Under the pieces are notes generated by a model. It ran no database searches, was not told the origin of the DNA, and saw only the letters and a program-made list of their open reading frames with translations. Shown in pieces: positions 1 through 9,187 of a stretch of DNA of 59,786 bases. The DNA is from Phycisphaerae bacterium (lineage in GTDB: Bacteria; Planctomycetota; Phycisphaerae; Sedimentisphaerales; Anaerobacaceae). The position numbers and the translations under genes were made by a program. The stretch lies in the NCBI GenBank assembly GCA_016782865.1, contig JADHXR010000025.1, positions 1 to 59,786 of the forward strand. The letters run 5' to 3'. Each line of letters begins with the position of its first letter. Position 1 is the first letter of the stretch.

Positions 1-269
1 AGTGCGCAATGTCACAGTATATGGCCCCAAAATCAGTGGCAACGTCACTGATATCTGTATCCATCCTATCCATCTGCGGCAAAAGAAAACACCCAAATTC
101 GAGCAACGCTCGAACCTCTTCCCATTCTTCTTCACTTCCCATAAAACGAACACACAATTCGCAGCAACTGCGAACCATCTCTGCGACCTCGGTGATCTCT
201 GTGGTTCAATAATCTCTGCGTTCTTGTCGATCCCTTTCCAATGAGATTTGGCCGCCAGCGGCCAAATTG
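1..269. other. Left-edge non-coding stretch
   Basis: No convincing gene is seen in the first 270 bases. Around 175-225 there is a low-complexity run built on variations of CTCTGCGA, GATCTCTG and TGTGGTTC, which resembles the short degenerate spacer repeats found in many environmental bacterial genomes. An 80-residue open frame covers part of this stretch, but its translation has no recognisable motif and follows the repeat, so I do not call it. Confidence 0.4.
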
Positions 270-410
270 ACATGGACTCAGCATGTAGAATTGCTGCCCA
301 TCAAAAATCACTATTTACCGGGTGTAAGCTCATATGAACGTATTTGTTCAGATGGCCTATATCTGAATCAAGAACTGCTTGATAAGGGATTGGCGCAGCC
401 TGTGTATTAA
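270..410 (+). pseudogene. Possible 3' remnant of an unidentified gene
   Basis: A plus-strand frame is open from just after a stop at 210-212 to a TAA at 408-410. It has no ATG; the only plausible start is TTG at 270. The predicted end, reading ...SDGLYLNQELLDKGLAQPVY, looks like the C-terminus of a real small protein; I thought of the last strand and helix of a nuclease-like domain but cannot confirm it. A strong stem-loop terminator lies about 50 bases downstream, which fits a former plus-strand transcription unit ending here. I treat it as a decayed gene end, with low confidence. Confidence 0.22.
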
Positions 411-461
411 AGGGACATCCAAGGAAATAGCTGACAAAATTCTGAACGCTTAACTCATCAT

Positions 462-501
462 AGCGATTCATGCAAATTTATGCATGAATCGCTTTTTCTT
501 A
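462..501 (+). terminator. Rho-independent terminator
   Basis: A perfect inverted repeat, AGCGATTCATGCA (462-474) and TGCATGAATCGCT (481-493), is separated by a 6-base loop and followed immediately by TTTTCTT. This is the layout of an intrinsic terminator for plus-strand transcription. Nothing intact lies directly upstream, so it probably belonged to the decayed gene ending at 410. The right half of the stem is part of a 49-base sequence that recurs, inverted, at 56562-56610. Confidence 0.7.
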
Positions 502-528
502 CGTACCACTCCATCATATGGGAGGTTG
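480..528 (+). repeat. 49-base repeat, copy 1 (inverted partner near 56.6 kb)
   Basis: The stretch starting ATGCATGAATCGCTTTTTCT and ending CATCATATGGGAGGTTG matches the reverse complement of 56562-56610 at 44 of 49 positions by hand alignment. Similarity falls away on both sides. Read as protein both copies start M-H-E-S-L-F-L, so they may be fragments of one former gene rather than a transposable repeat. Confidence 0.5.
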
Positions 529-762
529 GGGGAGCAGCCGAACTGCTGGATATGATCCCGCATGTCCTTCCCTATCCCGATAGATATCTCTCTCTTTGAG
601 TTCGACTTGTGAAGCGTGACAGGACTTCTATAAGTCTTTTTTCCACGGAGGGGGACACAAAGCCGGGGCTCGTGCACACTGAAACCAAATCAGGTTTTGG
701 CCATTGTGCAGGGCGGTGAGACCCAAAAGTGAATCTATGACGAAATGAATCCCATGTATGGT

Positions 763-1179
763 TCATCCATCTTTGCCACAACATCGCTTGTATTTAAGGC
801 CACTTCCGCAGGGACAAAGCCTATTTCGCCCAATCTTCACAGTATTCTCGACTACGCGATGTCTGTTGTGCAGGTCCTCAATGTCGTCATCCTGATCGTC
901 GTCATCGAATTCTCCATCCAAGTCCTCATCGTAGTCGTCATCCATGTATTCCAATTCCGTCTGCCGCGAAATCAGTCTGGCTATTGCAATGGCTGAGATG
1001 CTTAGGACTAAAACGAATGCAGTGCTTATAGAAAGCAAAGCACCCTGGAAAAGGCTTAAAGGTAGGATACAAGAGAGACCATAACCAATCCCGACAAATA
1101 TTAATGTTGAAACAAATACTACGATTGCCAGAGCGATCAGAAGTAGAACAAGAAATATCCCGTTAGCCAGGTTACGCAT
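763..1179 (-). CDS. Membrane protein with C-terminal SEC-C zinc motif
   Basis: A 138-residue protein with two hydrophobic helices (about residues 5-32 and 36-68), a very acidic stretch rich in Asp (about 78-100), and a C-terminal SEC-C motif, [14 protein letters not shown], at about 122-135. SEC-C is the short zinc-binding motif known from the SecA C-terminus, where it binds SecB and ribosomes; in stand-alone proteins its partner is usually unknown. The ATG at 1179 is preceded by GGAG at a normal distance. The membrane anchor plus SEC-C suggests an inner-membrane protein exposing a zinc knuckle to the cytoplasm; its role is unknown. It faces away from the other SEC-C gene at 1437. Confidence 0.75.
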   Translation of the reverse strand: MRNLANGIFLVLLLIALAIVVFVSTLIFVGIGYGLSCILPLSLFQGALLSISTAFVLVLSISAIAIARLISRQTELEYMDDDYDEDLDGEFDDDDQDDDIEDLHNRHRVVENTVKIGRNRLCPCGSGLKYKRCCGKDG

Positions 1180-1436
1180 GAGTTATTACTCCAAAATCAG
1201 TCAATATGTAATTCCAGGAAGTGTAATGAATGATGAGGTTGGAGTCAAAGCTGGAGTCAAAATCTTGTACGATCTGTATACCCAAAAATCGCCATCTGGA
1301 ACAGCGTAAGGACTTGTCTTCTCCATTGATCTGCCTTACACCGGGGAGTATAATCATTCGTACGGTTGAATAATCAGAATACCTATCAGTGACACCGATG
1401 GCAGAACAACATGGATAACTCACGGGAGTCGTAGAA

Positions 1437-2756
1437 GTGCGTTTATCTGAAGACAGAATCAAAGAAGCGATCCTCGATACGGATCTAGAGATTCGGCAGA
1501 GGGCAATCCGATTCTTCGCCAAGTCGTTTTCAACGGACACATCCGTTATGCCGCTGGTCATCAAGGCCGTGGAGACATTCGGCAGGGAAGATGCGTATCA
1601 CCTGATCGGTCTGTCGAGGGACTTGCCTCAAACTGCCGATACGATTGACTGGATCATCGACGAGCTGAACAACAGCCAGAGCGACCAGTATGAGAATTAC
1701 ACCTACAACCTCTCAATGGTCCTGGCAAAAGCCGATGCCGCCCTCCTTTTACCGAACGAGTCAGCAATCCTGGAGTCCCCGCATTTTCTACCAGGACTGC
1801 GTGCGTCCTTCTCGGAGCGTTTGCAGATGCTCTCCTGGGACGAGGCGGCTTGTTGGCGAGAATTGGAAGCATTCTGCGAGGAGGGCAAAGACAAGCAGTA
1901 TATCAATGATGTCAACTTGGGCTATGCCAATCACATTGTGGAAGCCCTGTCCCGCTGCGGTGACGAATGCGAGGAGAAGATCCATAACGTTTTGAAACAG
2001 AAGATCGAGGATTACCACCACAATCCGATGAAGTGGCTGGAGCCACTAATGGTGCGACTGGCCGGAGAGATGCAACTGGATTCCACCGTTCCCATGCTCG
2101 TTGCCAAGCTCGTTGAAGATGGCGGCGACTTGCTCAACGAGGAATGTGCCGAGGCGCTTAGCAGAATTGGCACGCTAACCGTCATAAACGCGGTTTCCGA
2201 GATTTACACCAAGTCTCCCCATTATTTTCGCCTCTACGCCATCGAACCGCTGGAGAACATCCACTCCGATCTTGCCGTTGAGACGTGCCTGAAGCTGTTG
2301 CGGCAGGAGAAAGACACAGGTATTCGAGTAAACCTCGCATTCGCTTTGCTGTCTCACTTCAGCCTGAAAGGCATTGAGGAAGCACGACAACTACTTCTTG
2401 GCCGAACTCTTGATTCTGAGAGCCGAGGACTAAGGAACTGTCTGGTGGAAACCTGTACCATCATGGGAGAACGGTTTCTTGAATACGACGAATGGAGAGC
2501 TATCCAGAGGACTGAAAAAGAGGAACATCGCCGACGGATTGAAGAGATAGGGGACGATCCTGTGGGTTTGATGCAGTTCGCTCTGGAAAAGCTAAAGCAA
2601 GACTCGCCGAGTCCTGACCAGCCGAAGCTGAATCCGCCCGTAATGCTTTCGAACAAGCAGAGAGTCGGCAGGAATGCCCCATGCCCCTGTGGTAGCGGAA
2701 AGAAGTTCAAGAAGTGCTGCATAAACAAATCGAGCGGAAACCCGCTTCTCAATTGA
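1437..2756 (+). CDS. Helical-repeat protein with C-terminal SEC-C motif
   Basis: A 439-residue soluble protein with a GTG start. Most of it is made of short amphipathic helices resembling HEAT/PBS repeats (for example LVAKLVEDGGDLLNEECAEA and the next unit TLTVINAVSEIY), which typically form protein-binding solenoids. At about residues 415-433 it carries a SEC-C motif, GRNAPCPCGSGKKFKKCC, nearly the same as the one in the divergent gene at 763-1179. No catalytic motif is visible. The pairing of two SEC-C proteins suggests a shared partner, but nothing in the sequence names it. The start is uncertain: no strong ribosome site precedes the GTG, and no closer in-frame ATG exists. Confidence 0.7.
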   Translation: MRLSEDRIKEAILDTDLEIRQRAIRFFAKSFSTDTSVMPLVIKAVETFGREDAYHLIGLSRDLPQTADTIDWIIDELNNSQSDQYENYTYNLSMVLAKADAALLLPNESAILESPHFLPGLRASFSERLQMLSWDEAACWRELEAFCEEGKDKQYINDVNLGYANHIVEALSRCGDECEEKIHNVLKQKIEDYHHNPMKWLEPLMVRLAGEMQLDSTVPMLVAKLVEDGGDLLNEECAEALSRIGTLTVINAVSEIYTKSPHYFRLYAIEPLENIHSDLAVETCLKLLRQEKDTGIRVNLAFALLSHFSLKGIEEARQLLLGRTLDSESRGLRNCLVETCTIMGERFLEYDEWRAIQRTEKEEHRRRIEEIGDDPVGLMQFALEKLKQDSPSPDQPKLNPPVMLSNKQRVGRNAPCPCGSGKKFKKCCINKSSGNPLLN

Positions 2757-3012
2757 GGCAGCGAGAAATGGTTAGAAGGGTGGCTTCTCGACATAAGTGT
2801 TCAACTTTTTTGGCGTTTTTTGCGAGACAACTCGCTGTGGCGGCCAGAAAATTGCTGCAATCTCAATGAGATTTTGATATTGTGAGGCTTCGATTGTGTC
2901 AAAGAGTTTCTGTGAAGTGTAAATGGGAGATCCCGGATCATACGATAAGATGTTGGCTGCGGGCTGTTACGCAGGTACGGATTGAGTGGATCTCACGGAG
3001 GATTGGCACGGA

Positions 3013-6000
3013 ATGGGCCGCAGAAAAAAGAGAAAGAGAAAGCCGGGATGGATTGAGGTCGCGGACGGGTCCCCAAAGCCCAAGGGCGTGTCCGTAGTGC
3101 CGCTGCGGCAATCTTCGTCGTCTCCAAAGACGGATCAGATACCCGCCTGTTCGGATTCCGTGGCCGTCCGGATTCGGGATATCCGTCTGGCCATAGAGAG
3201 GCGGAGCAGCAAGTCGGCGCTGGAGAAGGCCAAGCAGTTTCACAAGGAAGTGGCCAACGACGAATCCAAATCAATTTTGATTGACGCCTATCTCGCGCGC
3301 GTTGAGGCCATGTTGGCCAAGGATCTCACTGCCGAGGCCAGGGCCCTGGCGGACTTGGTTGTTTCGCGATTTCCGGAGTCCGCCGGCCGGCTCGCCCACC
3401 TGAGACGCGACTTAGCCGCCCGAACCGGGGACGTGACCGCGTTGGTGGCGCCCCTGGCCGATCCCAACGTAACGCCGGAGAAACGTGGTCAGACCGAGCA
3501 GGCGATTCGAAGCGGACTCATCGATGTGCAAGCACTGGCGGCATGTCCGGCTCTGCCCCAAGATCATCCTTTGCGAACGGCCGCAGCGGCCGTAGCCCGC
3601 GCTTTTACTGCCGTAACGACCGGTGAAGTTGACGACATGGTGGTCGCTCTGCCGGAGGTGTCTCGTCGAAGCCCTCTGGCTGGCTGGAAATCCCTGATCC
3701 GAGCGATTGCGTCTCTTTATCGCGGCCAGGACGAGGACTGCCGGCGATTCCTGGCGGCTATCGATAACGATTGCGCGCCGGCGCGTGCTGCCGATTCGGT
3801 AAGATCGATCTTGACCGAATCGCTGGACGGGCCAACGACACAGGCCGGGCGCAGCTTGGTGCAGAAGGTGGCGGGACCTCGCGTTGAACTGCGTGCGGCG
3901 TTGCGGGCGCTGGACGAGGCTTTTTCTCGAGGGCGCGGCCGTGAACTTTACCGGCAGATGCGACAGACGGTGCTGGTGTGCGAACGCGCGTGCCCGCAGA
4001 TTCTGGAACGCCTCAAACAGCACATCTCCGTCAAGGCGTCCGTGGCTGATTGTCCGGTGGAAGCGGTAGTTGACGCCCTGGGAGGCCGGTCGCTGCACGA
4101 TGCCTATTTCTGGCGGCTCTTCGCCCGTGCTATAGAAGGCGCCGGCGATTCGCTGGGCGCGTGCGTACTGTGGGACTATTTCCGCAGTGCGGCGATCGAG
4201 GAAGGGCTCTTCGCTGCTGACGGCCAGGAGAACGCATTCCTGTACCTTCACATGGCTGAGCTTCTGAGGCGCGTCCCGCCGGATCATTTGCAGCAGAGGC
4301 AGACGGATTATCGCCGCGATCCGGGCGATTTGGAGGACTTCTACGACGAAGATGAATCCCAGCCGCCTTGGATGTCGGCAGCGCGTTCCGGCAAGAAGCC
4401 AGACCTGTATTTCCTATTCCCGGAACGACTCTATGATCGGGCCTGTGCGTTACTATCAGATCCCAACATCTACAGAGACTGGCTCGATTACGTTCAGATG
4501 GCGGACCGGCGCGACCTCAAGCCCGACGCAGTCGCGCTGAAGTGGGCGGCCGCATTTCCGCAGGATGGACGGCCCCTGATTCACCTGGCGGAGTCTGCCG
4601 AGCAACGAAATGCATTCAACAAGGCCCTCAAATACATCGAGCAGGCCGAAAGACTGGGCGGGATCGATCCCAAGGTGAGGCGCGCCCGGTTCCGTCTGCT
4701 GGTGGCCAAAGCCGTCCGGCACCTCGAACAGCGCAATCTCAACCTGGTGGAGAAGGACCTCGTTCAGATAGACGAATTGCCCCATGCCAGCGAGAAGGAT
4801 CGGCCTGCCTTTATCGCATCGCTCCGGTGGCTCCATGCCATGCTGGATGGCAATCACGTCGAGGCGGATCGTCTCAACAACCAGATCCGCGACCTTCTCG
4901 GAGGCCAGGTGGCGGCAGCCATCTTGCTGCTGAGTACCACCAATGAGTGCCAGTATTCCTGCCCGGTGACAAAAACGCTGGAGACGTGTCTTTCGGCGTA
5001 CAAAGAAAAGGACATCCTGGGCGCCATAACGCGCACGTGTCCGATCGGCACGGATGTGAATATCGAGATTCTCCTTCCCGCCAAGTGGGCGTCACTGCTG
5101 AAAAAGTGGCTCAAACGGTCTGACTGTGAGCTTGACAACACAAGCCTGCTGACGGTGGCTGAGGCCGCCCTGACAAGTGACTGGTCGGAGGTAGCCTACT
5201 ACTGCTGCGGGTACGGCCTGCAAAGCGGCGGCCCGGAGCAGGCCCGATTCATGTTCCTGCGGGGCAGAAGTCTGCCCTATTTCTCGGACGTCCGACGGCA
5301 GGAATGCTTCGCCGCTGCCCTGGCATTGGCAAAGCGCGTACGGGACATGGATCTGGTGGCCGAGATTATGGAGATAAGCCGCCAGGGTCTGGGGTCGTGG
5401 GGATGGTCGAGTCCGTTCGGAGCGGACCTGGCCGACATGAATGACCTGCGCATGGATGACGAGGCCCTCGAGCGAATCACCAAGTTTGAACGCCGGACCC
5501 GGAAGTATCCGAAAAACTCGCGGATGCCGGTTTTCGGCGCCAGGCAAAGCCGTGCAGCCACAGGGCAATGCCAGTGCCCGGCGTGCCGGCATGCGCGAGG
5601 CGAAACGAACCGTTACGGTGAACCGCCAGGGCAGAGATCACGACGTAAAGCGAGTCCGGCTCCGAAGGAGCGCTATCTCTTCGAGGACATCTTTGATGAT
5701 GATCTCGGCGAGGAGTTCTCCGAGGCGGAACTTCTCCAGCAAGCCAGGGAGGTGATGCCCGAGTTCGCCAATATCCCAACGGAACTGCTGGATATTGCAG
5801 CGGCGATGGCCCGCCTCAATGGCGGCAAGCTGCCGAAGGGCCGCAAGGAGATCGACCGTATCGCCTCGCGGCATCCGGAGATGCAGAGCAAGATCGCGCA
5901 GCTCCTGCTGCAACTTATTGTGGAGGAAGGGATGGATCCTTTTGGCGACGTCGATTTCGACGGGCCAGGTAAGTTCGGGGGCGAATTGCCCAGCCGCCCC

Positions 6001-6042
6001 TGGGAACCCCGCCGACGAAAGAAGAGAAGGCGGAGACGCTAA
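3013..6042 (+). CDS. Large TPR-like helical protein heading a chaperone operon
   Basis: A 1009-residue protein not matched to a named family. It starts with a basic patch (MGRRKKRKRKPGW) and ends with another (RRRKKRRRRR). The middle is almost entirely helical with TPR-like pairs, clearest at about 530-575 (LAESAEQRNAFNKALKYIEQ, then LFRLLVAKAV-like helices). A CQCPACRHARGE cysteine cluster near residue 855 may bind zinc, and an acidic segment (FEDIFDDDLGEEFSE) follows. The ATG at 3013 is chosen over the upstream in-frame GTG at 2986 because GGAGG lies about 10 bases before it. It precedes J-domain, GrpE-like and Hsp70 genes on the same strand, so it may be their client or scaffold; this is inference from position. 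Confidence 0.7.
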   Translation: MGRRKKRKRKPGWIEVADGSPKPKGVSVVPLRQSSSSPKTDQIPACSDSVAVRIRDIRLAIERRSSKSALEKAKQFHKEVANDESKSILIDAYLARVEAMLAKDLTAEARALADLVVSRFPESAGRLAHLRRDLAARTGDVTALVAPLADPNVTPEKRGQTEQAIRSGLIDVQALAACPALPQDHPLRTAAAAVARAFTAVTTGEVDDMVVALPEVSRRSPLAGWKSLIRAIASLYRGQDEDCRRFLAAIDNDCAPARAADSVRSILTESLDGPTTQAGRSLVQKVAGPRVELRAALRALDEAFSRGRGRELYRQMRQTVLVCERACPQILERLKQHISVKASVADCPVEAVVDALGGRSLHDAYFWRLFARAIEGAGDSLGACVLWDYFRSAAIEEGLFAADGQENAFLYLHMAELLRRVPPDHLQQRQTDYRRDPGDLEDFYDEDESQPPWMSAARSGKKPDLYFLFPERLYDRACALLSDPNIYRDWLDYVQMADRRDLKPDAVALKWAAAFPQDGRPLIHLAESAEQRNAFNKALKYIEQAERLGGIDPKVRRARFRLLVAKAVRHLEQRNLNLVEKDLVQIDELPHASEKDRPAFIASLRWLHAMLDGNHVEADRLNNQIRDLLGGQVAAAILLLSTTNECQYSCPVTKTLETCLSAYKEKDILGAITRTCPIGTDVNIEILLPAKWASLLKKWLKRSDCELDNTSLLTVAEAALTSDWSEVAYYCCGYGLQSGGPEQARFMFLRGRSLPYFSDVRRQECFAAALALAKRVRDMDLVAEIMEISRQGLGSWGWSSPFGADLADMNDLRMDDEALERITKFERRTRKYPKNSRMPVFGARQSRAATGQCQCPACRHARGETNRYGEPPGQRSRRKASPAPKERYLFEDIFDDDLGEEFSEAELLQQAREVMPEFANIPTELLDIAAAMARLNGGKLPKGRKEIDRIASRHPEMQSKIAQLLLQLIVEEGMDPFGDVDFDGPGKFGGELPSRPWEPRRRKKRRRRR

Positions 6043-6124
6043 TCCATGAATAACTTTGATTCCGGCTCCGGCATAGGACGAAAGAACGGGTTTCCTTGGG
6101 GCCCGCCAGTTTGGGAGTGAACTT

Positions 6125-6454
6125 GTGAGATCGCAGCAGAAACCAAAGGAACAAGACCCATGGTCAATCCTCGATGTGCCGCCGGAGGCGGGCGATGATG
6201 AGATCCGGGCGGCCTATATGCGAAAGGTCAAAGAGTACCCGCCCGATCGCTGTGGGCCCGAATTCGAGAAGATCAGGGACGCCTATGATCAACTGAAGGA
6301 CCCCTATCGGCGAGCCAAGTATTTGATCCTGGGGGCGACGCCGGACAGGCCCCTTGAGTCGCTACTGGACGACGTGCCTGCGACAAGGCGCCACATCGGT
6401 CCGGAGCCGTGGCTGGCCGTGATGAAATCCCAACGTAAGGAACAGCAAAGATGA
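6125..6454 (+). CDS. Short J-domain protein with PPD in place of HPD
   Basis: A 109-residue protein whose first 75 residues match the J-domain plan: a DPWSILDVPPEAGDDEIRAA helix I/II, then YMRKVKEYPPDR, then an FEKIRDAYDQLKDPYRRAKY helix III/IV. In a classical J-domain the loop is HPD, and its His is needed to stimulate Hsp70 ATPase. Here positions 39-41 are PPD. The start is GTG at 6125 with GGGAG 7 bases upstream. The stop overlaps the start of the GrpE-like gene (ATGA), so the two are translationally coupled. Role: presumed co-chaperone for the Hsp70 encoded two genes downstream. Confidence 0.8.
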   Translation: MRSQQKPKEQDPWSILDVPPEAGDDEIRAAYMRKVKEYPPDRCGPEFEKIRDAYDQLKDPYRRAKYLILGATPDRPLESLLDDVPATRRHIGPEPWLAVMKSQRKEQQR

Positions 6455-7365
6455 CGGACTCAGAATCTCAGGTCTATCCGGTCTCCGACCAGGACCAACC
6501 GAGGGACGACTACCGCGAGCGGCGAGCGCACGTCCGGGAGCGCATCCTGCGGCGTTTCGAATTGTGGCTGGACGAGATTCTCGATGGCGAGCAGCCCATA
6601 GAGGGGATTTCGGCCGAAATCCTGGAGCAGTTGCAGGCCGACACCCCGGCGGAGGGCTCCGGCGAAACGGAGGCTGGCTGCGACTTGTATGCCTTGTGGT
6701 CGGCGGTGACCACGATGACCGAGGAGACCCGGCTTCAGGGGCGCGCGTTCAAGCAGTTACACGATGGTCTGTCTCCCATGGAGGAGATGGTGGGCTCGGT
6801 TGCCGCCATGCTCGGGCGGTATCAAGCCGCCTTGGACCTGCAGGAGCAGAAGACCAATGAGACATGGAGGCAGGCGGCCTGGAAGGACATTTTGGAGACG
6901 TTGATCGATATGCGAGATCGGCTGATTCGAGGGGCGGAGTCGGCGAGGACCTGGATCGAGCGGCCGGAGCCAGTTCAGGAATCAGGCTTCTTGAGACGTA
7001 TTCGAGGCAGACTCTTTGCCCGTCAGCCCGACATTCGGGAACAACAACGGGATGAGGTGGTCAGGTCGCTGCTGAAAGGATACACTCTTTGCCAGGAGGT
7101 TCTTGACGATGCCTTCGCGCAGATTGGTGTTCGTCCCATGGATTGTCTCGGCCAACCGTTCGACCCGGTGACCATGAAGGCAGTTGATATCGCATGCGAA
7201 TCTGATGTCCCCGATGATACGGTGCTGGAGGTTTATCGCCAGGGTTATTGGTGGGGCGAGACGGCCTATCGGCCGGCGGAAGTGAAAGTCGCAGCACAGC
7301 GACAGCAAGCACAGCAAGATCAACAAAGTGTGTTATCGGGTCAGGGAGGGCAATATGAGTCATAA
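6451..7365 (+). CDS. Divergent GrpE-family nucleotide exchange factor
   Basis: A 304-residue protein. The C-terminal part (about 220-282) fits the GrpE head domain: GVRPMDCLGQPFDPVTMKAV, then DTVLEVYRQGYWWGETAYRP and EVKVA, matching the canonical G-x-PFDPxxHEA...V-xxV-xxGY-xx-xR-xLRPAxVxVA pattern. The N-terminal 200 residues are helical and much longer than in E. coli GrpE (197 aa in total). The conserved His of the PFDP...HEA segment appears as Met-Lys-Ala here. The gene overlaps the J-domain gene by 4 bases and the Hsp70 gene by 11 bases, indicating tight coupling. Likely role: ADP release from the neighbouring Hsp70. Confidence 0.78.
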   Translation: MTDSESQVYPVSDQDQPRDDYRERRAHVRERILRRFELWLDEILDGEQPIEGISAEILEQLQADTPAEGSGETEAGCDLYALWSAVTTMTEETRLQGRAFKQLHDGLSPMEEMVGSVAAMLGRYQAALDLQEQKTNETWRQAAWKDILETLIDMRDRLIRGAESARTWIERPEPVQESGFLRRIRGRLFARQPDIREQQRDEVVRSLLKGYTLCQEVLDDAFAQIGVRPMDCLGQPFDPVTMKAVDIACESDVPDDTVLEVYRQGYWWGETAYRPAEVKVAAQRQQAQQDQQSVLSGQGGQYES

Positions 7366-9184
7366 CGAAGTGATTGTAGGGATCGATCTCGGGACCACGA
7401 ACTCTGAGGTTGCAGCATTGGTCGGTGACCGGCCGCGCGTGCTCGGTCCGGTGGACACGAAGATGCTCCCGTCGTGCGTGGGGTTCTCTCCACAAGGACA
7501 GTTGCTGATCGGGGAGGCGGCGAGGAACCAATTGTTGGTTTATCCGGAGATGACGGTGCGAAGCGTCAAACGCAAGATGGGCACCGACGAACGGTTCGAG
7601 ATCGGGAATAAGACCTTCACGCCGCCGGAGATCTCGGCCTTTATCCTGCGAGAATTGGTCCAGTGGGCTCAACAGGAACTGCACGCGGAGGTGACCAAGG
7701 CGGTCATTACCGTACCGGCCTACTTCTCCGACGCTCAGCGTCAGGCGACGCGAGAGGCGGGACAAATCGCCGGACTGGAGGTTGTTCGCATACTCAATGA
7801 GCCCACGGCCGCCAGCCTGGCGTACGGCTTCGGTGATGACGCGCACCGCACGGCGATGGTATACGACCTGGGCGGCGGGACATTCGATGTTTCTATCGTC
7901 TCTATCGAGAGTGATGTGACGGAGGTTCTGGCCAGCCATGGCAATAACAGCCTGGGCGGGGATGACTTCGACCATCTGATCCTGGACCGGCTCCTGCGGG
8001 AATTCCAGACACGTCACGGCGTTGATTTACGGGACCGTAGCCCTGTGTCTTACGCGCGACTCCGCTGGGCCGCCGAAGAGGCCAAGAAGAGACTGAGCAG
8101 CGAGCAATACACCCGGGTGCGGGAAGAGGCCCTGGCAACCGCCCCGGACGGCAAGTCGCTGCATCTGGACCTGGAGCTATCCCGTCAGGAGTACGAGGCC
8201 ATGATCCGGTCGTTGGTTGAATCAACCCTGGAGAGCGTGTTCCAGACGATTGAGGATGCCGGCAAACAGCCCGCTGATATTGATGTCATTCTCTTGGTCG
8301 GAGGCTCGACCCGTACGCCGCTGGTCCGCGAAATGCTGGAGGAGCACGTCGGGGCGCCGGTACGCCAAGACATTCATCCGGATCTTTGCGTCGCTCTGGG
8401 TGCGGGATTGCTTGCGTCACGACTGGCAGGGCACGACGTTGATCGGGTCTTGGTGGATGTCTCGCCGTACTCGTTCGGGCCCTCGCACCTGGGTATCGTT
8501 GACGGCGAGCCATACCCGTACTGCTATCGCCCCATCATCAAACGCAACACTCCCCTGCCCGTGACCCGTACGGAACGCTATTTCACCGCGGCGCCTTATC
8601 AGAAAGTAATCGAAGTGTCTGTCTTCCAGGGCGACGACTCGGATGCCCTGCGTAACATCCTGGTGGGCAACTTCACCGTTGAGGGGCTAACGCCGGTGGC
8701 CGAAGGGAATGAAGTGCTGTGCCGAATGGGTTTGGATCTGGACGGCATCCTGAAGGTCGAGGCCGTCGAGAAACGCACGGGGCTGAGCAAGCACATCATG
8801 ATCAAGGATGCTATCAAACCCAAGAGTGAGGCCGCGTTGGCCCAGGCTCGCTCGCGTCTTCGGCGTCTCTACTCCGGTCGGCTCGACGTTACAGAAGCAG
8901 CATGGGAGGACGGTCCGCAAACCAGTCTTGAGCCGGCATCCGATACGTCGCAGGCAACACAGATGACTCAAGCGGATCCGGAAATGGACGCCGTCGTCGC
9001 TGCCGCTCACAGGCTGATCGAACGATCGCGCCAGTTGCTGGCCGGCATCCACAATGAGGACAAGGAGGAGATTATCGATCTGCACGAGAAGATTCAAGAG
9101 GCTATTGACACATCGGATCGCCAGGCATTGTCCACCGGTGTCGACGCGTTGCAGGAGCTTTTATTTTTTATTGAGGGCAAGTAG
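7355..9184 (+). CDS. Hsp70 (DnaK-like) chaperone of a dedicated system
   Basis: A 609-residue Hsp70. The nucleotide-binding domain carries the phosphate-1 motif GIDLGTTNSE (residues 9-18), the ILNEPTAASLAYG segment, phosphate-2 DLGGGTFDVS (near 170) and the adenosine motif LLVGGSTRTP (near 313). The linker reads VLVDVSPYSFG, followed by a beta substrate-binding domain and a short helical lid. The ATG at 7355 follows GGGAGGG at good spacing; an earlier in-frame GTG at 7328 lacks this. The substrate domain and lid diverge from housekeeping DnaK, so I regard it as a specialised paralogue working with the GrpE-like and PPD J-proteins encoded just upstream. Confidence 0.9.
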   Translation: MSHNEVIVGIDLGTTNSEVAALVGDRPRVLGPVDTKMLPSCVGFSPQGQLLIGEAARNQLLVYPEMTVRSVKRKMGTDERFEIGNKTFTPPEISAFILRELVQWAQQELHAEVTKAVITVPAYFSDAQRQATREAGQIAGLEVVRILNEPTAASLAYGFGDDAHRTAMVYDLGGGTFDVSIVSIESDVTEVLASHGNNSLGGDDFDHLILDRLLREFQTRHGVDLRDRSPVSYARLRWAAEEAKKRLSSEQYTRVREEALATAPDGKSLHLDLELSRQEYEAMIRSLVESTLESVFQTIEDAGKQPADIDVILLVGGSTRTPLVREMLEEHVGAPVRQDIHPDLCVALGAGLLASRLAGHDVDRVLVDVSPYSFGPSHLGIVDGEPYPYCYRPIIKRNTPLPVTRTERYFTAAPYQKVIEVSVFQGDDSDALRNILVGNFTVEGLTPVAEGNEVLCRMGLDLDGILKVEAVEKRTGLSKHIMIKDAIKPKSEAALAQARSRLRRLYSGRLDVTEAAWEDGPQTSLEPASDTSQATQMTQADPEMDAVVAAAHRLIERSRQLLAGIHNEDKEEIIDLHEKIQEAIDTSDRQALSTGVDALQELLFFIEGK

Positions 9185-9187
9185 CTG

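Noticed and set aside
2..244. 80-codon open frame at the left edge
   Set aside because: No motif, no ribosome site, and it runs over a low-complexity spacer repeat.
7061..8017. 318-codon minus-strand open frame
   Set aside because: Antisense to the GrpE-like and Hsp70 genes.
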